Part shown: positions 25,143 through 36,800 of the stretch, in pieces | Position numbering within the stretch: the first letter of the stretch is position 1 | How the letters are laid out: each line of letters begins with the position of its first letter | Origin: Closterium sp. Naga37s-1 | Lineage: Eukaryota; Streptophyta; Zygnematophyceae; Desmidiales; Closteriaceae | Direction of reading: 5' to 3' | Assembly: GCA_947471745.1 (NCBI GenBank) | Contig: CANJKZ010000504.1 | Span: forward strand, 69,501-133,500 | Length of the DNA stretch: 64,000 nucleotides | The notes under the pieces: generated by a model | The model's database searches: none | Seen by the model: the letters and a program-made list of their open reading frames with translations, nothing else | What the model was told of the DNA's origin: nothing | Made by a program: the position numbers and the translations under genes

Positions 25143-25399
25143 TGTTACAATCCCAAGTGGGACTTAGCGAAGGATCGCTCAGGGTTGATCGCAGAGTAGT
25201 GTTGCAGCGGAAGATTTGAATCTCAGGTCAGAGTGAATGTAAATGACTGAGTTGATAATAGCATGCATACATCGAGTTTATATAAGAGTACAGGGGAATA
25301 CGAAAAGACCTAGACTAGCCATGTACTCTAAGGGGTACATTCCCTTATTATAGCGAGTTTCAACCGTGCGGCGCGGGAACCCGTTTTGAACCTGTTCCC
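25143..25399 (-). repeat. 5' LTR of Copia A, inner part
   Basis: First 257 bp of the right-hand LTR copy, up to the TTCCC target duplication of Copia C. The LTR resumes at 32711, and 257+155 equals the 412 bp of the other copy. Confidence 0.93.
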
Positions 25400-25523
25400 T
25401 GAGAATAAACGAGGAATGAATTGACTAAGGGAAAGTTGGGTACAAATGTAAACCCTAGAAAACTGTACCCCATATGTGCTACCCCACTATAGCCTACAGT
25501 AGCTATGTCATATAAATCTGACA
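25400..25523 (-). repeat. 3' LTR of Copia C
   Basis: 124 bp, TGAGAATAAA...AATCTGACA on the plus strand. Confidence 0.94.
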
Positions 25524-25730
25524 CACCCCCATAGGCAAAGTGGGGGAGAACAAGGGGTCACAAGACCAGTCAAGTAAAGCAAAGCAAGCTCAGGGTGGAT
25601 CACAAAGTCACCACACATTCCGAGCACAAGTTCAAGGCCACAAGGCCAGTTCACATGCAGGATTACATATACATATAAGGCTAGACAAGCAAGAGCAGGT
25701 GTATATATATATGCAACAGTACAAACAAGG

Positions 25731-28700
25731 TCAAGGGGTGAGCAAGTGAGGCAAGGTGGGCACAAGACCCAGCTGAGTACAGAAGCGCTGATGATCACAA
25801 GGCGCAAGTGCCTTGGTGAAGATATCAGCAGTGTTGGCCTGAGAGGCCACGTACGCAAGCCGCAGCTGACCACGCTGCTGTAGCTCACGAGCAAGGAAGT
25901 AGCGGAGAGCAATGTGCTTCGTTCTGTGCTCCAGTCTCTGCTCTCGACACAAGGCCAGCATGGCCTTGTTGTCTACGTACAACACTGGAGGAGAACGAGG
26001 CGGCTCTCCGAGGTCAGTCAGCAGGTAGGTGAGCCAGCGAAGCTCCTGTGCAGCCATGGCCCTCGGCTCACAACTAGAGCCGAGAACAGAAGACGAGCGG
26101 GTAGCCCGCCACGAAACAGAGCCGGAACCAAGGCTGAAGGTGTAACCCTGTGACGACCGCTGCGTAGCCTGGTCGTCAGCCCAAGAAGCGTCTGCGTGCC
26201 CAGTAAGGACCACTGGACTCTGCCCTCCAAGCACAAGCCCCATGCCCGACGTACTGCACAAGTAACGCAACACCCTCTTCGCTGCAGCCATGTGCTCCGG
26301 TCTGTGTCTCCCAGGAGCAACATAGCGTGCGAGAATGCTAAGAGGGTATGCGAGGTCAGGTCGTGTGCAGGTCATCAGGTACATGAGGCAGCCAACAAGC
26401 TCTGGGTACGGGCCACTCGACTCTACGGACTCATCCGAAGGCAGAGCTGAGAGCGAGTGGCGAGTAGGCAGAGGAGTGGCCTGAGGCGAGGAGTACGTGA
26501 AGCCGAAGCGCTGAAGGACCTGCTGCACCATGTGTGACTGAGTCAGGGTAATGGTGCGGCGTGCTCTGTCCCGGGTGATCTGCAAGCCAAGGTAGCTGCG
26601 CAGTTCACCCAGGTCTGTGCACGTGTGTCTCTTCTGCAGCTCGGACTTCACGTGGGCGAGTCCAGCAGTGTCAGCTGTGGCAAAGACCAAGTCGTCGACG
26701 TACACGAGGATGTAGAACGGCGGCAAAGAAGTGTCGGTGCGCAGAAACAGCGACGGGTCGGCAGTAGAGGGAGCAAACCCAAGAGCCGCAAGTGTAGTCC
26801 TCAGTGTGTCGTGCCACTCACGCGGTGCCTGGCGGAGACCGTAGACTGGCCGCCGGAGGCTCCACTGGGTGCCAGGAGGAAAAGACCCAGTGAAGCCAGG
26901 TGGGCGACGCAGCCAGATCTCCTCGTGCAGGCTGCCCTGCAAGAAAGCAGTGCTGAAGTCAAGAGAGTGCAGCTCGTAGTCGCGGTGAGCAGCTATGTGC
27001 AGCAGTACCCAAAGAGTGGTCATCTTCGGGGTGGGAGAGAAGGTATGAAAGTAGTCAACTCCCTGCCGCTGACTGAAGCCACGAGCCACGTAACGCGCCT
27101 TGAAGACAGGCGGAGAACCCGGCGGCCGCTTCACCCTGAAAATCCACATGCCACTGACGATGTTTGCCCCAGGCGGGGGAACCTCGTCAACGTAGGTACC
27201 TGTGGACTTCCAGGAAGCCATCTCTGTGTCCATAGCTGCCTGCCACTGAGAGGAGTAGGGACCCTCTATCGCCTCCGCGTAAGAGCGCGGAGTCGGGATG
27301 TCAAGTGCATCCGGGTCTCCCTCAGGGGTAAGCAGTACGGACACGAGATGAGGTGAAGCAGCAGCCAAACACTGGAACTCCTCCTGCCTGTCCTCAAGGA
27401 CGTCCGTGCCAAGGGCACACTCACCCCCGACGGACGGAGGACAGACAGACTCAGACTCAGCGACAAGACAAGCAGCGTAGTCTAGACGACAGCGAGCAGC
27501 AAAGTCGACGAGCTCAGCAACCAGGGCAGACGCAGCAGTGGACGCAAAGGAAGGGTCAGTGACGACAGTAGCAAGGAGACGCGTGACAGTAGGACTGGCA
27601 GCACGAAGAGAGTCCGACTCTGGGTCGGGAAGAGCAGGAAGAGAGGACTCAGGAGGAGAAGGCAAAGGGGCACGCAGAGGAGCAGTGGACGGACGCAGAG
27701 ACATCCGGTGCGTGCCTGGGACAGGAGGAGGACGCTGACGCGAACCACGACCACTAGCGCGAGCAGTACGGACAGGCGACGCAGGACGCGACGCAGGCTC
27801 ACGACGCTCAGCAAGACCTCCAGTAGGACCAGTGTAGGGAGAAGGAGCGGGCAGTGGGGAGGCCGGCTGTAACTGTAACTGTGACAGGACAGGCTGTGGA
27901 CTCTCTAAGGGAGGAGGAGGGCCAGTAGAAGGCGGGAGACCAAGAACCTGCTGAAGGAGCGGAACGAAGTACGGCCGAGGCCGCGCGGCGACTCCAGACA
28001 CAGCAGGGACAGCACCAGTACCCCAAGCGGCAGCACCAGCGCCAGCAGCAACTCCAGCTCCAGTACCTCCAGCAGCACCAGTAGCACCCCCAGCAGGCCC
28101 GCCTCCAGGACCGACAGCAGTAGCCTCAGCGTCAACACCCTCAGCAGCTCCAGCTCCAGTCGTACCCGCAGGCCCAGCAGCTCCAGTACTCCCAGTACGA
28201 GCACCTCCGGGACCCGCGGCACCAGCACCCTCAGTAGCCGAAGAACCTCCAGCTCCAGTAGCACGCCTCCAGCGCCGGGCAAACCACTCGCGCAGCTCCT
28301 GTGGAGAGAGTGGCTCCCGCCGAGACGAAGCACCCGGAGAACCTCCAGGCTCAGCACCGCCAGACGCCACACAAGCAGGCCCAGCTCCCTCAGGCTCCAC
28401 ACCCCCAGGCCCAGCACCTCTAGGCGTAGCACCCCCAGGCTCAGCACCCCCAGGCTCAGCACCCCCAGGCTCAGCACCTCCAGTAGTAGCACCTCCAGGC
28501 TCAGCACCCCCAGGCTCAGCACCCACACGCTCAGCACCCCCAGAGTCAGCACCCCCAGGCTCAGCACCCTCAGCAGCACCAGAGTCACCAGTAACCTCGA
28601 CAGGCTCGACTGCGTCTACCTGGGACACACCTGAAGGGGCAGGACCCTGAGGGGGGAGGGGGTCTACCGGGGGGGGACCTGGCACAAGGAAGAGAGGTGG

Positions 28701-30579
28701 TGGGGGGAGGGACGGAGTGCGGTAGGGGAAGAGGCGGTAGTAGGGGACCGACTCGTCAAACGTGACGTCCTGGGAGGACAGAACACGGCGAGAGGTGGGG
28801 TGGTAGAACTGCCACCCTGGCACGTCAGGGGGGAAGCCAAGGAAGACGCAAGGAGCAGCACGAGGGGACAGCTTGTCCGCAGACAAGTCGCGGACAAACG
28901 CCCGAGATCCCCAGACACGGAACGCAGACGCATCGCCAACCTTCCCCGTCCACAGCAAAGCAGGGGAGGTCTCCGGTCTGGAGACCCTAGGGTGAAGGTT
29001 GATCTGATGCGCCGCGTACCGAACCGCAAACGGCCACAGAAAATGGGGGGCAGCCGCATGCATCATGGACGTACGGGCGACGTCCATGACCATGCCAATG
29101 CGGCGCTCAGCAATCCCATTTTGCTGTGGAGAGTCCGGAAGCGTGAAGGTCTGGCGGATGCCTCGTGCTCGACAGTAGGCTCGCAGAAGGCCAGAGGAGA
29201 ACTCTCCACCTCTGTCAGAGTGCAGACGCAGAACAGGAAAGTCCGAACCGAAGCTCTGCCTGAGCTGGAGACGAGCTGCGCGGATCCAGTCGATCAACAC
29301 CTCAGTGACATCACCCTTGCTGCGCAAGGGGAAGACTGTGGTGTAACGCGAGTAGTCGTCAACCACCAGCAGGAAGTAGCGCTCGTGACCCTGTCCACGG
29401 ACGCGGGCCGGGCCCCACACGTCCATGTGAAGCGTCTGCAGCGGGGCCTCTGTCGGAGGAAACTGGGAGGAGTGAGGGGCAGCCCGCTGCCGCCCCTCGA
29501 CACAGGGGACGCAGGTAGGGCCAGGCCCCGGAGGAAGGGGAGGGAGGGACCGGGGAAGACCAGAGACAAGGACACGGGAGGCCATGCCTCGGAGATGAAG
29601 CAGGGAGGGGTGACCAAGGCGGTGGTGCCAGAGGAGAGTCTCGTGAGACAGGAGGCGACACGAACAGGGGGCAGACTCAGGACCAGACCTGGACGCTGCA
29701 GCAAACACCTGACCTGACGCAGCTACCTGACCAGACGCAGTGACTGGAGGAGACGCAGTGGTCAGGGTGTACAGGCTCGACCCCGGCCGACGGGTAAACG
29801 TGGCCAGGTGTCGGCCAGTCCGAGCGTCCGTGCAGTGGGTCACCCGCTGACTCCCAGGAGTGAACTGGTGAACCCCCGCATCCTGTAGGTCAGCACCACT
29901 CACCAAGTTCGTAGAGAACGAGGGGAGGTAAAGACCAGACAGGGTGCCAGAGGGGGCCGCCGGACACGGGAGGACAGTGGAGAAGTGAGCAAGGACAGGA
30001 CCCCCAGAGGGGTCTGCCACAGAGACCGCAACTGGCCGGCCAAGCGGCGTGAGTGTGGTGCGGTCTCGAAAGAAGGAGCGAGAAGCCCCCGAGTCAAGGG
30101 TGAAGGTGTGGGAGGCCGAGGCCGACGCAGAACCTGAGAGAGCAGACTCACCAGCACCTGAGGGAGCAGACGCACCTAGAGCAGCAGCCTCGCTAGCACC
30201 TAGAGCAGTAGCCTCACCAGTACCTAGAGCAGCAGTCTCAATGCCCAAGTCGGGCGGAAAACACCGGTAACAGTCACCCTCATCACTAATAGTCACAGTA
30301 TACATGGCAGCAAGAATAGCATCAAAGTCAAGGTCAAAGACAGCCACACCCGCCCTAGACAGCTCACCCCAGCGGGGGATCTCAGTGGCCTCAGGGAACT
30401 GGTGACGCCAAGCGTCCGTCAGGCGGCCAAAGCAGCGCTGGGTGGAGTGCGCACCCCCGCACTGCTCACCCGCGCGGTCGCCGGTGCGGAGGACGTAGGT
30501 GCACGGACCAGTACCCCCACCCCTCTGGCGTGCAGCGTACCACTCACGGAGCTGCTGAGGGGAGGGGATGTCACGAGTG

Positions 30580-30614
<35 letters not shown>

Positions 30615-31641
30615 CTGACCACCACCGGAGCCGACTCTCTGCGCAGCGCCACCCCGACCAGCTCCACCTCCTCCGCCGCCTCCTCCTCCACCGCCGCCAC
30701 CTCCGCTCCCACCGCCACCGCCGCCGCCGCCTCCGCCTCCACTACCACCACCGACACCTCCACCCCCGCCACCACCCCCACCGCCACCCCCACCCCCTCC
30801 ACCGCCTCCACCGCCGCCTCCACCGCCCCCGCTAGCTCCTCCAGTGCCCCTGCCCCCCTTGCCCTTGCCAGGGCGGCGTCTCCCGCTAGGGGTAGACGCC
30901 GCACCGACCGACTCAAGCCCAACGAGGTCGGCCGCAGCAGCAGAGGCAACAGAGGGCAAAAGGGGGGAGGGGGAACACCCCTCAAAGATGGGGGTGCGAG
31001 GGTCACCATGAGAGGCTCCTACAGCTACTATGCTCTTCTCTGCTGCTAGGAGGGACTTCTCGAGGAGGTCAACGGTGAGAGTGGTGGGGCAAACAGAGAG
31101 GAAGTGGTCCCTGACTACGCGAAGGGAGTCAGGGAGCCGGGTGACTATGTAGTAGAGGGTGATGTACATGGGGGGGGGGGTTCTTGGCGCAGAACTCTGC
31201 AGGAAGCGCAGCGCGGTAGCGAGTGTCACTAGTGCGGAGGTGCGTAATGAGGTCAGCGACTGTGGGAAAGGCAGCAAGGTCAGGGAAGAGGTACGGTAGC
31301 ATGAGGCGGCTAAGTGCAGCAGTGGCAGGGGAGGAGTAGCGCGCAACTACAGCGTCGTACAAGGTCTGAGCACTCTTGTACTGGCTAAAGTGCGCACGCT
31401 CAGAGGTAGGTAGGTGGCGACGCACAGCAAGACGTGCAGCAGCATCGCGCGTGGCCCACTGGGAGCGAACCGTGGCATCAGCAGCAGCAGCGGGGGCAGG
31501 AGAGGCACCAGAAGTGAGGTCAAAGAGGGAGAGGCCGTCTGCCCTGTCACACTGTAAGAAAAGCTGCAGGTCATCTATCCAGACGTCAAAGTCAATGGCC
31601 CGACCCTCAGCGTCAAAAGCGAGGACACTAGGGGTAGCCAT
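25731..31641 (-). CDS. Copia C gag-pol
   Basis: Almost continuous coding region. From the 5' end it reads: gag (about 31130-31641); a Gly-rich, polyglutamine-containing stretch (about 30590-30850); a Cys/His cluster of the form Cx13Cx3Hx4C (about 30450-30520); protease LDSGASRSF (about 30080); GAG-pre-integrase HHRLGHPS (about 29620); integrase with DDYSRY and HSDRGGEF (about 29200-29400); a linker of GAEPG-like repeats (about 28390-28580); RT with VARGF and YVDDLVF (about 26690-27140); and RNase H with ADASWADD and TKHIALRYFLARE (about 25880-26215). This is a complete Copia order. About one break; treated as a fossil copy. Confidence 0.9.
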
Positions 31642-31734
31642 GACAGCAGTAGACTAGCAGCGCAAACAGTAGGGTGAGGGCAGTGCTGTGAAAGGGGCGC
31701 TGCTCTTACCGGACAGGGCGGTTCGGGTGGCTCG

Positions 31735-31960
31735 GCTGTAGGGCGGCTCGGCGGCTCGGTTTCTGGGCGGCTCGGTGGCTCGGCTGCTGGGCGGCTCGGC
31801 GGCTCGGCTGCTGGGCGGCTCGGCGGCTCGGCTGCTGGGCGGCTCGGCTGCTGGGCGGCTCGGCTGCTGGGCGGCTCGGCTGCTGGGCGGCTCGGCTGCC
31901 GGGCGGCTCGGCGGCTGGGCGGCTTGGCTGCTGGGCGGCTCGGCGGGGCCGCTGAGAGGG
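31735..31960 (-). repeat. GC-rich tandem repeats in the leader of Copia C, block 1
   Basis: Units built on GGCTCGGCTGCTGGGCGGCT and GGCGGCTCGG repeat about a dozen times between gag and block 2. Confidence 0.8.
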
Positions 31961-32019
31961 CGGCGTCCGGGGCCGCTGGGAGGAGGCGGCGGGGCCGCTG
32001 AGAGGAGGCGGCGGGGCCG

Positions 32020-32410
32020 CAAAGGTAGGTGGCGGGGCCGCAGGTAGGTGGCGGGGCCGCTAGTAGGTGGCGGGGCCGCATGTAGGTGGCGGGGCCGCTG
32101 GTAGATGGCGGGGCCGCACAGGCAAGTGGCGGGGCCGCGGAGGTAGGTGGCGGGGCCACACAGGTAGGTGGCGGGGCCGCGGAGGTAGGTGGCGGGGCCG
32201 CACAGTGAGGTGGCGGGGCCGCGAAGGTAGGTGGCGGGGCCGCACAGGTAGGTGGCGGGGCCGCGGAGGTAGGTGACGGGGCCGCACAGGTAGGTGGCGG
32301 GGCCGCGGAGGTAGGTGGCGGGGCCGCACAGTTAGGTGGCGGGGCCGCGAAGGTAGGTGGCGGGGCCGCACAGGCAGGTGGCGGGGCCGCGAAGGTAGGT
32401 GGCGGGGCCG
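32020..32410 (-). repeat. 21-bp GC-rich tandem repeats in the leader of Copia C, block 2
   Basis: About 18 copies of a 21-bp unit such as GGTGGCGGGGCCGCGGAGGT(A). The variable bases alternate between CACAGGTA and GGAGGTA types. Confidence 0.85.
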
Positions 32411-32552
32411 CGTAAGGTGGCGATGGGCGCGACGGGCGCGACGGGCGCGACGGGCGGCGCGAAGGGCCGTAGGGGCGGCGCGACTCGGGCCGGAGCAAAA
32501 CGCGCTCCGGGCAGGAAAAAAAATAATTTCGTGGTGGTGGGCCCTAGGAATC

Positions 32553-32568
32553 GTTCCCACTAGGGAAC
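32553..32568 (-). other. Hairpin beside the primer-binding site of Copia C
   Basis: GTTCCC, ACTA, GGGAAC: a perfect 6-bp stem with a 4-base loop, followed inward by GGGCCCACCA, as in Copia B. Confidence 0.75.
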
Positions 32569-32581
32569 CTGCTCGATACCA

Positions 32582-32705
32582 TGAGAATAAACGAGGAATG
32601 AATTGACTAAGGGAAAGTTGGGTACAAATGTAAACCCTAGAAAACTGTACCCCATATGTGCTACCCCACTATAGCCTACAGTAGCTATGTCATGTAAATC
32701 TGACA
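32582..32705 (-). repeat. 5' LTR of Copia C
   Basis: 124 bp, followed by the TTCCC duplication and by the remainder of Copia A's LTR. Confidence 0.94.
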
Positions 32706-32710
32706 TTCCC

Positions 32711-32865
32711 GCTCTTTTCATTTCAAATGTTTCTGCTTGCATCGGTCTTGGTCAGACGGTTGCTGTGTCGCTTCGACTCTTCTGACTCCTCGACTTCGTA
32801 CTCGGTAGAGTCGGCTTCCTGCAGCGTACAGGAATGCCTTACTCATAAAACTTCATATCGTAACA
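32711..32865 (-). repeat. 5' LTR of Copia A, outer part
   Basis: Remaining 155 bp of the LTR after Copia C. It ends ATCGTAACA and is followed by CTAGC. Confidence 0.93.
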
Positions 32866-33080
32866 CTAGCTAAATACTATAAGGGGTACATTCCCTTCTT
32901 GCAGCGAAATCCGACCGTGCGACTCCAGACGGTTACGAACTGTTTTCAGCGGAATCCTCGACTGCGGCTACTATTTGCTGCGACGGTCCAGATGTCTCGT
33001 AACCATACGCGACCTTTCGTGTCAATCCGCCTTTTCGTTTTGATACTCTATACTCCGTGCTTCATTTGCTACTGTTAGGA
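32866..33080 (-). repeat. Old diverged LTR, right part
   Basis: Continues the LTR interrupted at 10940. The block AAGGGGTACATTCCCTT followed by GCAGCGA and a GTGCGAC-like stretch matches Copia A's LTR with divergence. Similarity fades towards 33080 and the true end is uncertain. Confidence 0.65.
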
Positions 33081-33239
33081 GTGCACAATTTTTTCACAAT
33101 TGATTAAATAGTACACAGAAGCCGGTATGCTACCCAAAAATGATAGTTGCCAGCTCTATTTCTTAACTGGGATTCATTGCGATGCCACTCATTGAACGTC
33201 ATACAATACAGCATACAAGTAATAAAGTAACGAGTGAAG

Positions 33240-33515
33240 TAACAAGGCCAAGCTGTGCAGGATTATCATGAGGCGGGAGCGCCTGAGTGAAAATATTAAT
33301 AATGTTGGCCCCTGAGGCTAAGTGTACTAAGCATCCCTAGTCGCGCTGCTGCACCTCACACAACAGGAAGTATTGCAACTGGATGTTTCACTCTGCCTTC
33401 TGGTATAGGCTCCTGACATACCGTAGGAGGATCATAGTCCTGTTGTCAACGAAAAGGACCGGGACAGCGATTGGCGGCTCACCTATGTCATGGAGCACAT
33501 ACGTCAACCAACTAT
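33240..33515 (-). pseudogene. Old Copia RNase H fragment (fossil)
   Basis: Aligns by eye with the 3' coding end of Copia B and C (12390-12660 and 25780-26040). Shared strings include AATGTTGGCC, CGCTGCTGCA and ACCTATGTCA-like, in the same order and at the same spacing. It is heavily diverged, partial and without LTR. It ends abruptly in AT-rich DNA near 33515. It is older than every insertion to its left. Confidence 0.7.
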
Positions 33516-33838
33516 AGTTTTTAATATTCAATCAAATCATCATTAATCATTTCTTTTGTCCATTGGTTTTTTGTTTTTTCCACGTCATAATCCTATCCCA
33601 TATATGCGTATATCCCGGTAATTATGCTAAATGTCTATTCTTCACACCATATAACTAAACTATTCTCTATGGATCAAAACTTTGCAATGCGATGCTGTAT
33701 TCATTTGCTTATAACTAACAGCAAAGAGGCAGTGGCAAGCAGAAGTTCTCAATCCTACGCAACGGTCTCAGTCAAAACCTGCGCGCCCCGCTGGCGTCTC
33801 GTGTCGGCACTCTAAGCACTCGTGGCTGCGCCGCCACC
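33516..33838. other. AT-rich upstream region of the FMN hydrolase gene
   Basis: Markedly AT-rich compared with flanking exons. Probably the promoter and 5' leader. No defined box can be assigned. Confidence 0.4.
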
Positions 33839-36800
33839 ATGCTTCTCCGCGCCCTCACCTTGCCGCCCTCCGCGCCGCGTCTCCACCGTCCTTCCGCCAC
33901 ATTAATATCCCGCCCCATGGACGTCCGCCTTCCCCACGCCAACGCCTGCCCCGTCCCGTGCGCGGCGATAGCGGAGGCGCGCGGAGCGGAGCCCGCGGAG
34001 AGGAGAGACGGTGGACTGGTTGGGGGGGGAGCAGGCAGGCGCGGGTGGCGGGGAATGGGCATGGCGCGACAAGCGCGAGGTGAGGGGGAGATGCGTGAGG
34101 GGTGGGGGGGAGGAGAGCGGAATGCAGTTGAAGGATGGCGCAGGAGGAGGCGGGGCAGACCGGGTGCTTGTGGCTTGCTTTGGACGAAATGCGCGCCGCT
34201 TGAGACTGAAATGCACGTTGCTGTGCGCATAGCATGGCATGGCATGGCGTGGCGCGTGATTGCATGTGGTTTGTGCGGGCACCTTTCATGTGGAGCGCTG
34301 TGCGGTGTGCAGGTGGGAGCAGGGCGAGCGGTGGCGCGTGGAGCAACAACAGCAGCAGAGCGGCACCCATCAATGCATCCAGCGCCACTCCTCACAGCAC
34401 CAGCACCAGCACCACCAGCAGCAGCAGCAGCGCTACCAGCACCAACAGCACGAGCACGAGCAGCAGCAGCAGCAGCAGCGAGGGTGGCAGCAGGGGCGGC
34501 GAGGTGGTGCTGTTGTTTGACGTGATGGACACGCTAGTGCGCGACCCCTTCTACCACCACATCCCTGCCTTCTTCCAGTACTCCTCTGCCTTCCCCCGCC
34601 CTCTGCTCTCCCCTGCCCTCCCCTGCCCTCCCTGCCCTCCCCGCCCTCCCCGCCCTCCCCGCCTCTCGCCACGCATGCGTGCTCACGTGTGCCGGCGTCC
34701 CTCGTTCTCTCCTCCTCACACATAATATCGCTGCTCCTAGAAACCCCGCCGTCCCACCATAACCTTCCTTTCATCCCCTCCCGCCTCGCCTCTCCCTCTT
34801 CCCCTTCATTTCTTCCTCTCCCTCTCCCCTCCCCTTCTCTCATTCTCCGTCTCTCCTCCTTCCCTCTCCCTCTCCCCCCACCACCCCTCTCTCTCTCCCT
34901 CCCGCTCCCCCTCCCCTCCCTCCCCTCCCTGCCATCCCCTTCCGCCCTGCCCCTCCCTGCCCTCTCCACTGTCAGAATATGTTGTTTGTGTAGCCTGCAG
35001 TGGGGTACTCAATAGTGAGTACAGCCCCTTAGGGTTTGCTATTTGTATCCTGCTGCTTGCTAGTTCAATCACTCCTTCTCAATTCTGTTCCTGCACACAT
35101 TCCTAGCTCGTACTTGGCTCCTCGTTACTAGTCCTACTGTGGCCTAGGCTACTAAGCCTAGGCCGTACTCCTACTATATCTGACATGGTATCAGAGGGCG
35201 GCATGTCTGCCGCCTTCCTGTGTATGGGCCCACCACCCGCTTCTGCTGCCGTACTGTCCGCCGCGCGCCCCGTGGTGCGCGGCGCCGAAATTAGGGTTTC
35301 TGCCCGCCGCGCGCTCGGGACGCGTGGCGGCTTACCCCTCCGTGGCGCCCGTCGTTTCTACTGCTACCGGGGGCCCGCGCGGCCTCACCTCCCGTCGCCC
35401 GTCGTGGCGACCACGGGGGGCTCGCGCGCGGTCCCCTCCCGTCGTCCGTCGTGGCGACCACGGGGGCCCGCGCGGCCTCCCCTCCCGTCGTCCGTCGTGG
35501 CGACCACGGGGGCCCGCGCGGCCTCCCCTCCCGTCGTCCGTCGTGGCGACCACGGGGGCCCGCGCGGCCTCCCCTCCCGTCGTCCGTCGTGGCGACCAAG
35601 GGGGCCCGCGCGCGGTCCCCTCTCGTCGCCCGTCGTGGCGACCACGGGGGCCGCGCGGCCTCCCCTTCCCGTCGCCCGTCGTGGCGCTCCGGGGGGGCCC
35701 GCGCGGCGCCCTTTTCGTCGCCCGTCGTGGCGACCACGGGGGCCGCGCGGCCTCCCCTTCCCGTCGCCCGTCGTGGCGCTCCGGGGGGGCCCGCGCGGCG
35801 CCCTTCCCGTCGCCCGTCGCGGCGGCTCTGGGGGCCCGCGCGGCGCCCTTCCCGTCGCCCGTCGCGGCGGCCCTGGGGGGGCCGCGCGGCTCCCTTTCTC
35901 GTCGGCCGTCGGGGCGCCCTGGGGGCCGCGTTCTTCCCCCCCCGTCCTCCTACCTTCACCTGCAGCGGCCGCCCCTGGAGCCGCCCCTGGAGCAGCCCGC
36001 ACCTGCAGCAGCCGCCCCTGGAGCAGCCCGTGCCTGCAGCAGCCGCCCCTGGAGCAGCCCGCACCTGCAGCAGCCGCCCCTGGAGCAGCCCGCACCTGCA
36101 GCAGCCCGCGGCCCGTCCCTGCAGCCCCCCCCCCCCCCCCCCCCGTGCTGCCCATTGCTCCCAATCCGCCGTACGTTCCGCGGTGGTGGGGGTGTGGGGT
36201 GGCGAGCATGGGGGTGACCGGTGTGGGTAACCTGAAGCTCCTCCTCCTCCTCCGTCTCCCACTGCTGCAGCTGCCGCTGAGGGGGGTGGGTGTGTGGGAG
36301 CCGAGGGTTTAGGGTTTAAGGGGGGTGCCGTGGGAGTGGAGCTAGGGTTTCAGCAGGGGGTGTGTGAGAGGGGTGTGGGACGGTCGGGGGAGGTTGAGTG
36401 GAGGTTGCTGTCTTGTCGTCCGCAGCACCTGTAGTCCGGGGCGCACTGTCCTGGTAGCTCAGAGAGCCTGCTGCACCTGTTGCCCGTGGGTCCGTTGCTC
36501 TTGCCGCTCGTCGCAGCCGCAGAGCCTGTTACTCCTGTATTCCGGGACGCACTGTCTCGGTAGCCACTGAGAGCCTGCTGCACCAGTCGCCCGTGGGTCC
36601 GTTGCTTCTGCCGCTCGTCGTAGCCGCAGAGCCAGTTACTCCAGTATTCCGGGGCGCTCTGTCTCGGTAGCCACTGTGTCAGCCGCCACTGTGTCAGCCG
36701 CTTCTGTTGCCCGTGTGTCTGCAGCTTCAGTCGTCGCCTCCCATCTTCTCTCCTTTCATAGTCCCTCCTCCTCCTCACTTGCCCTCTGTGATAGCCTCTA

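Larger units (their letters stand above)
25400..32705 (-). mobile_element. Copia LTR retrotransposon C, inserted in the LTR of Copia A
   Basis: 124-bp LTRs at 25400-25523 and 32582-32705 differ at about one position, so this is probably the youngest large insertion. Target duplication TTCCC at 25395-25399 and 32706-32710. The minus-strand primer site TGGTATCGAGCAGG abuts the right LTR and the purine tract CTATGGGGGTG abuts the left. The coding region looks almost whole, with about one break. Confidence 0.95.
10941..32865 (-). mobile_element. Copia LTR retrotransposon A (host of the nest)
   Basis: Ty1/Copia-class element on the minus strand. Its LTRs are 412 bp: left copy 10941-11352; right copy 25143-25399 plus 32711-32865, interrupted by Copia C. 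The two LTRs differ at about four positions, so it is fairly young. Target duplication CTAGC at 10936-10940 and 32866-32870. Primer-binding site TGGTATGAGAGC on the minus strand beside 25143. It carries three later insertions: Copia B in the RT/RNase H region, a 346-bp micro-LTR element in gag, and Copia C in its own 5' LTR. Own length without insertions is about 6.9 kb. Broken by these insertions; treated as a fossil. Confidence 0.93.

Noticed and set aside
33072-33240. A separate LTR for the old Copia scrap
   Set aside because: No second copy, TG...CA ends or target duplication could be found. Similarity to any LTR here is too weak.
35185-36312. Arg/Pro/Ala-rich open frames of 250-375 codons on both strands
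   Set aside because: They come from the 46-bp GC-rich tandem repeats of the non-autonomous LTR element. No domain is recognisable.
36300-36325. Telomere-like TTTAGGG repeats
   Set aside because: Only about two units are present, inside the LTR element. Too short to mean an interstitial telomere.
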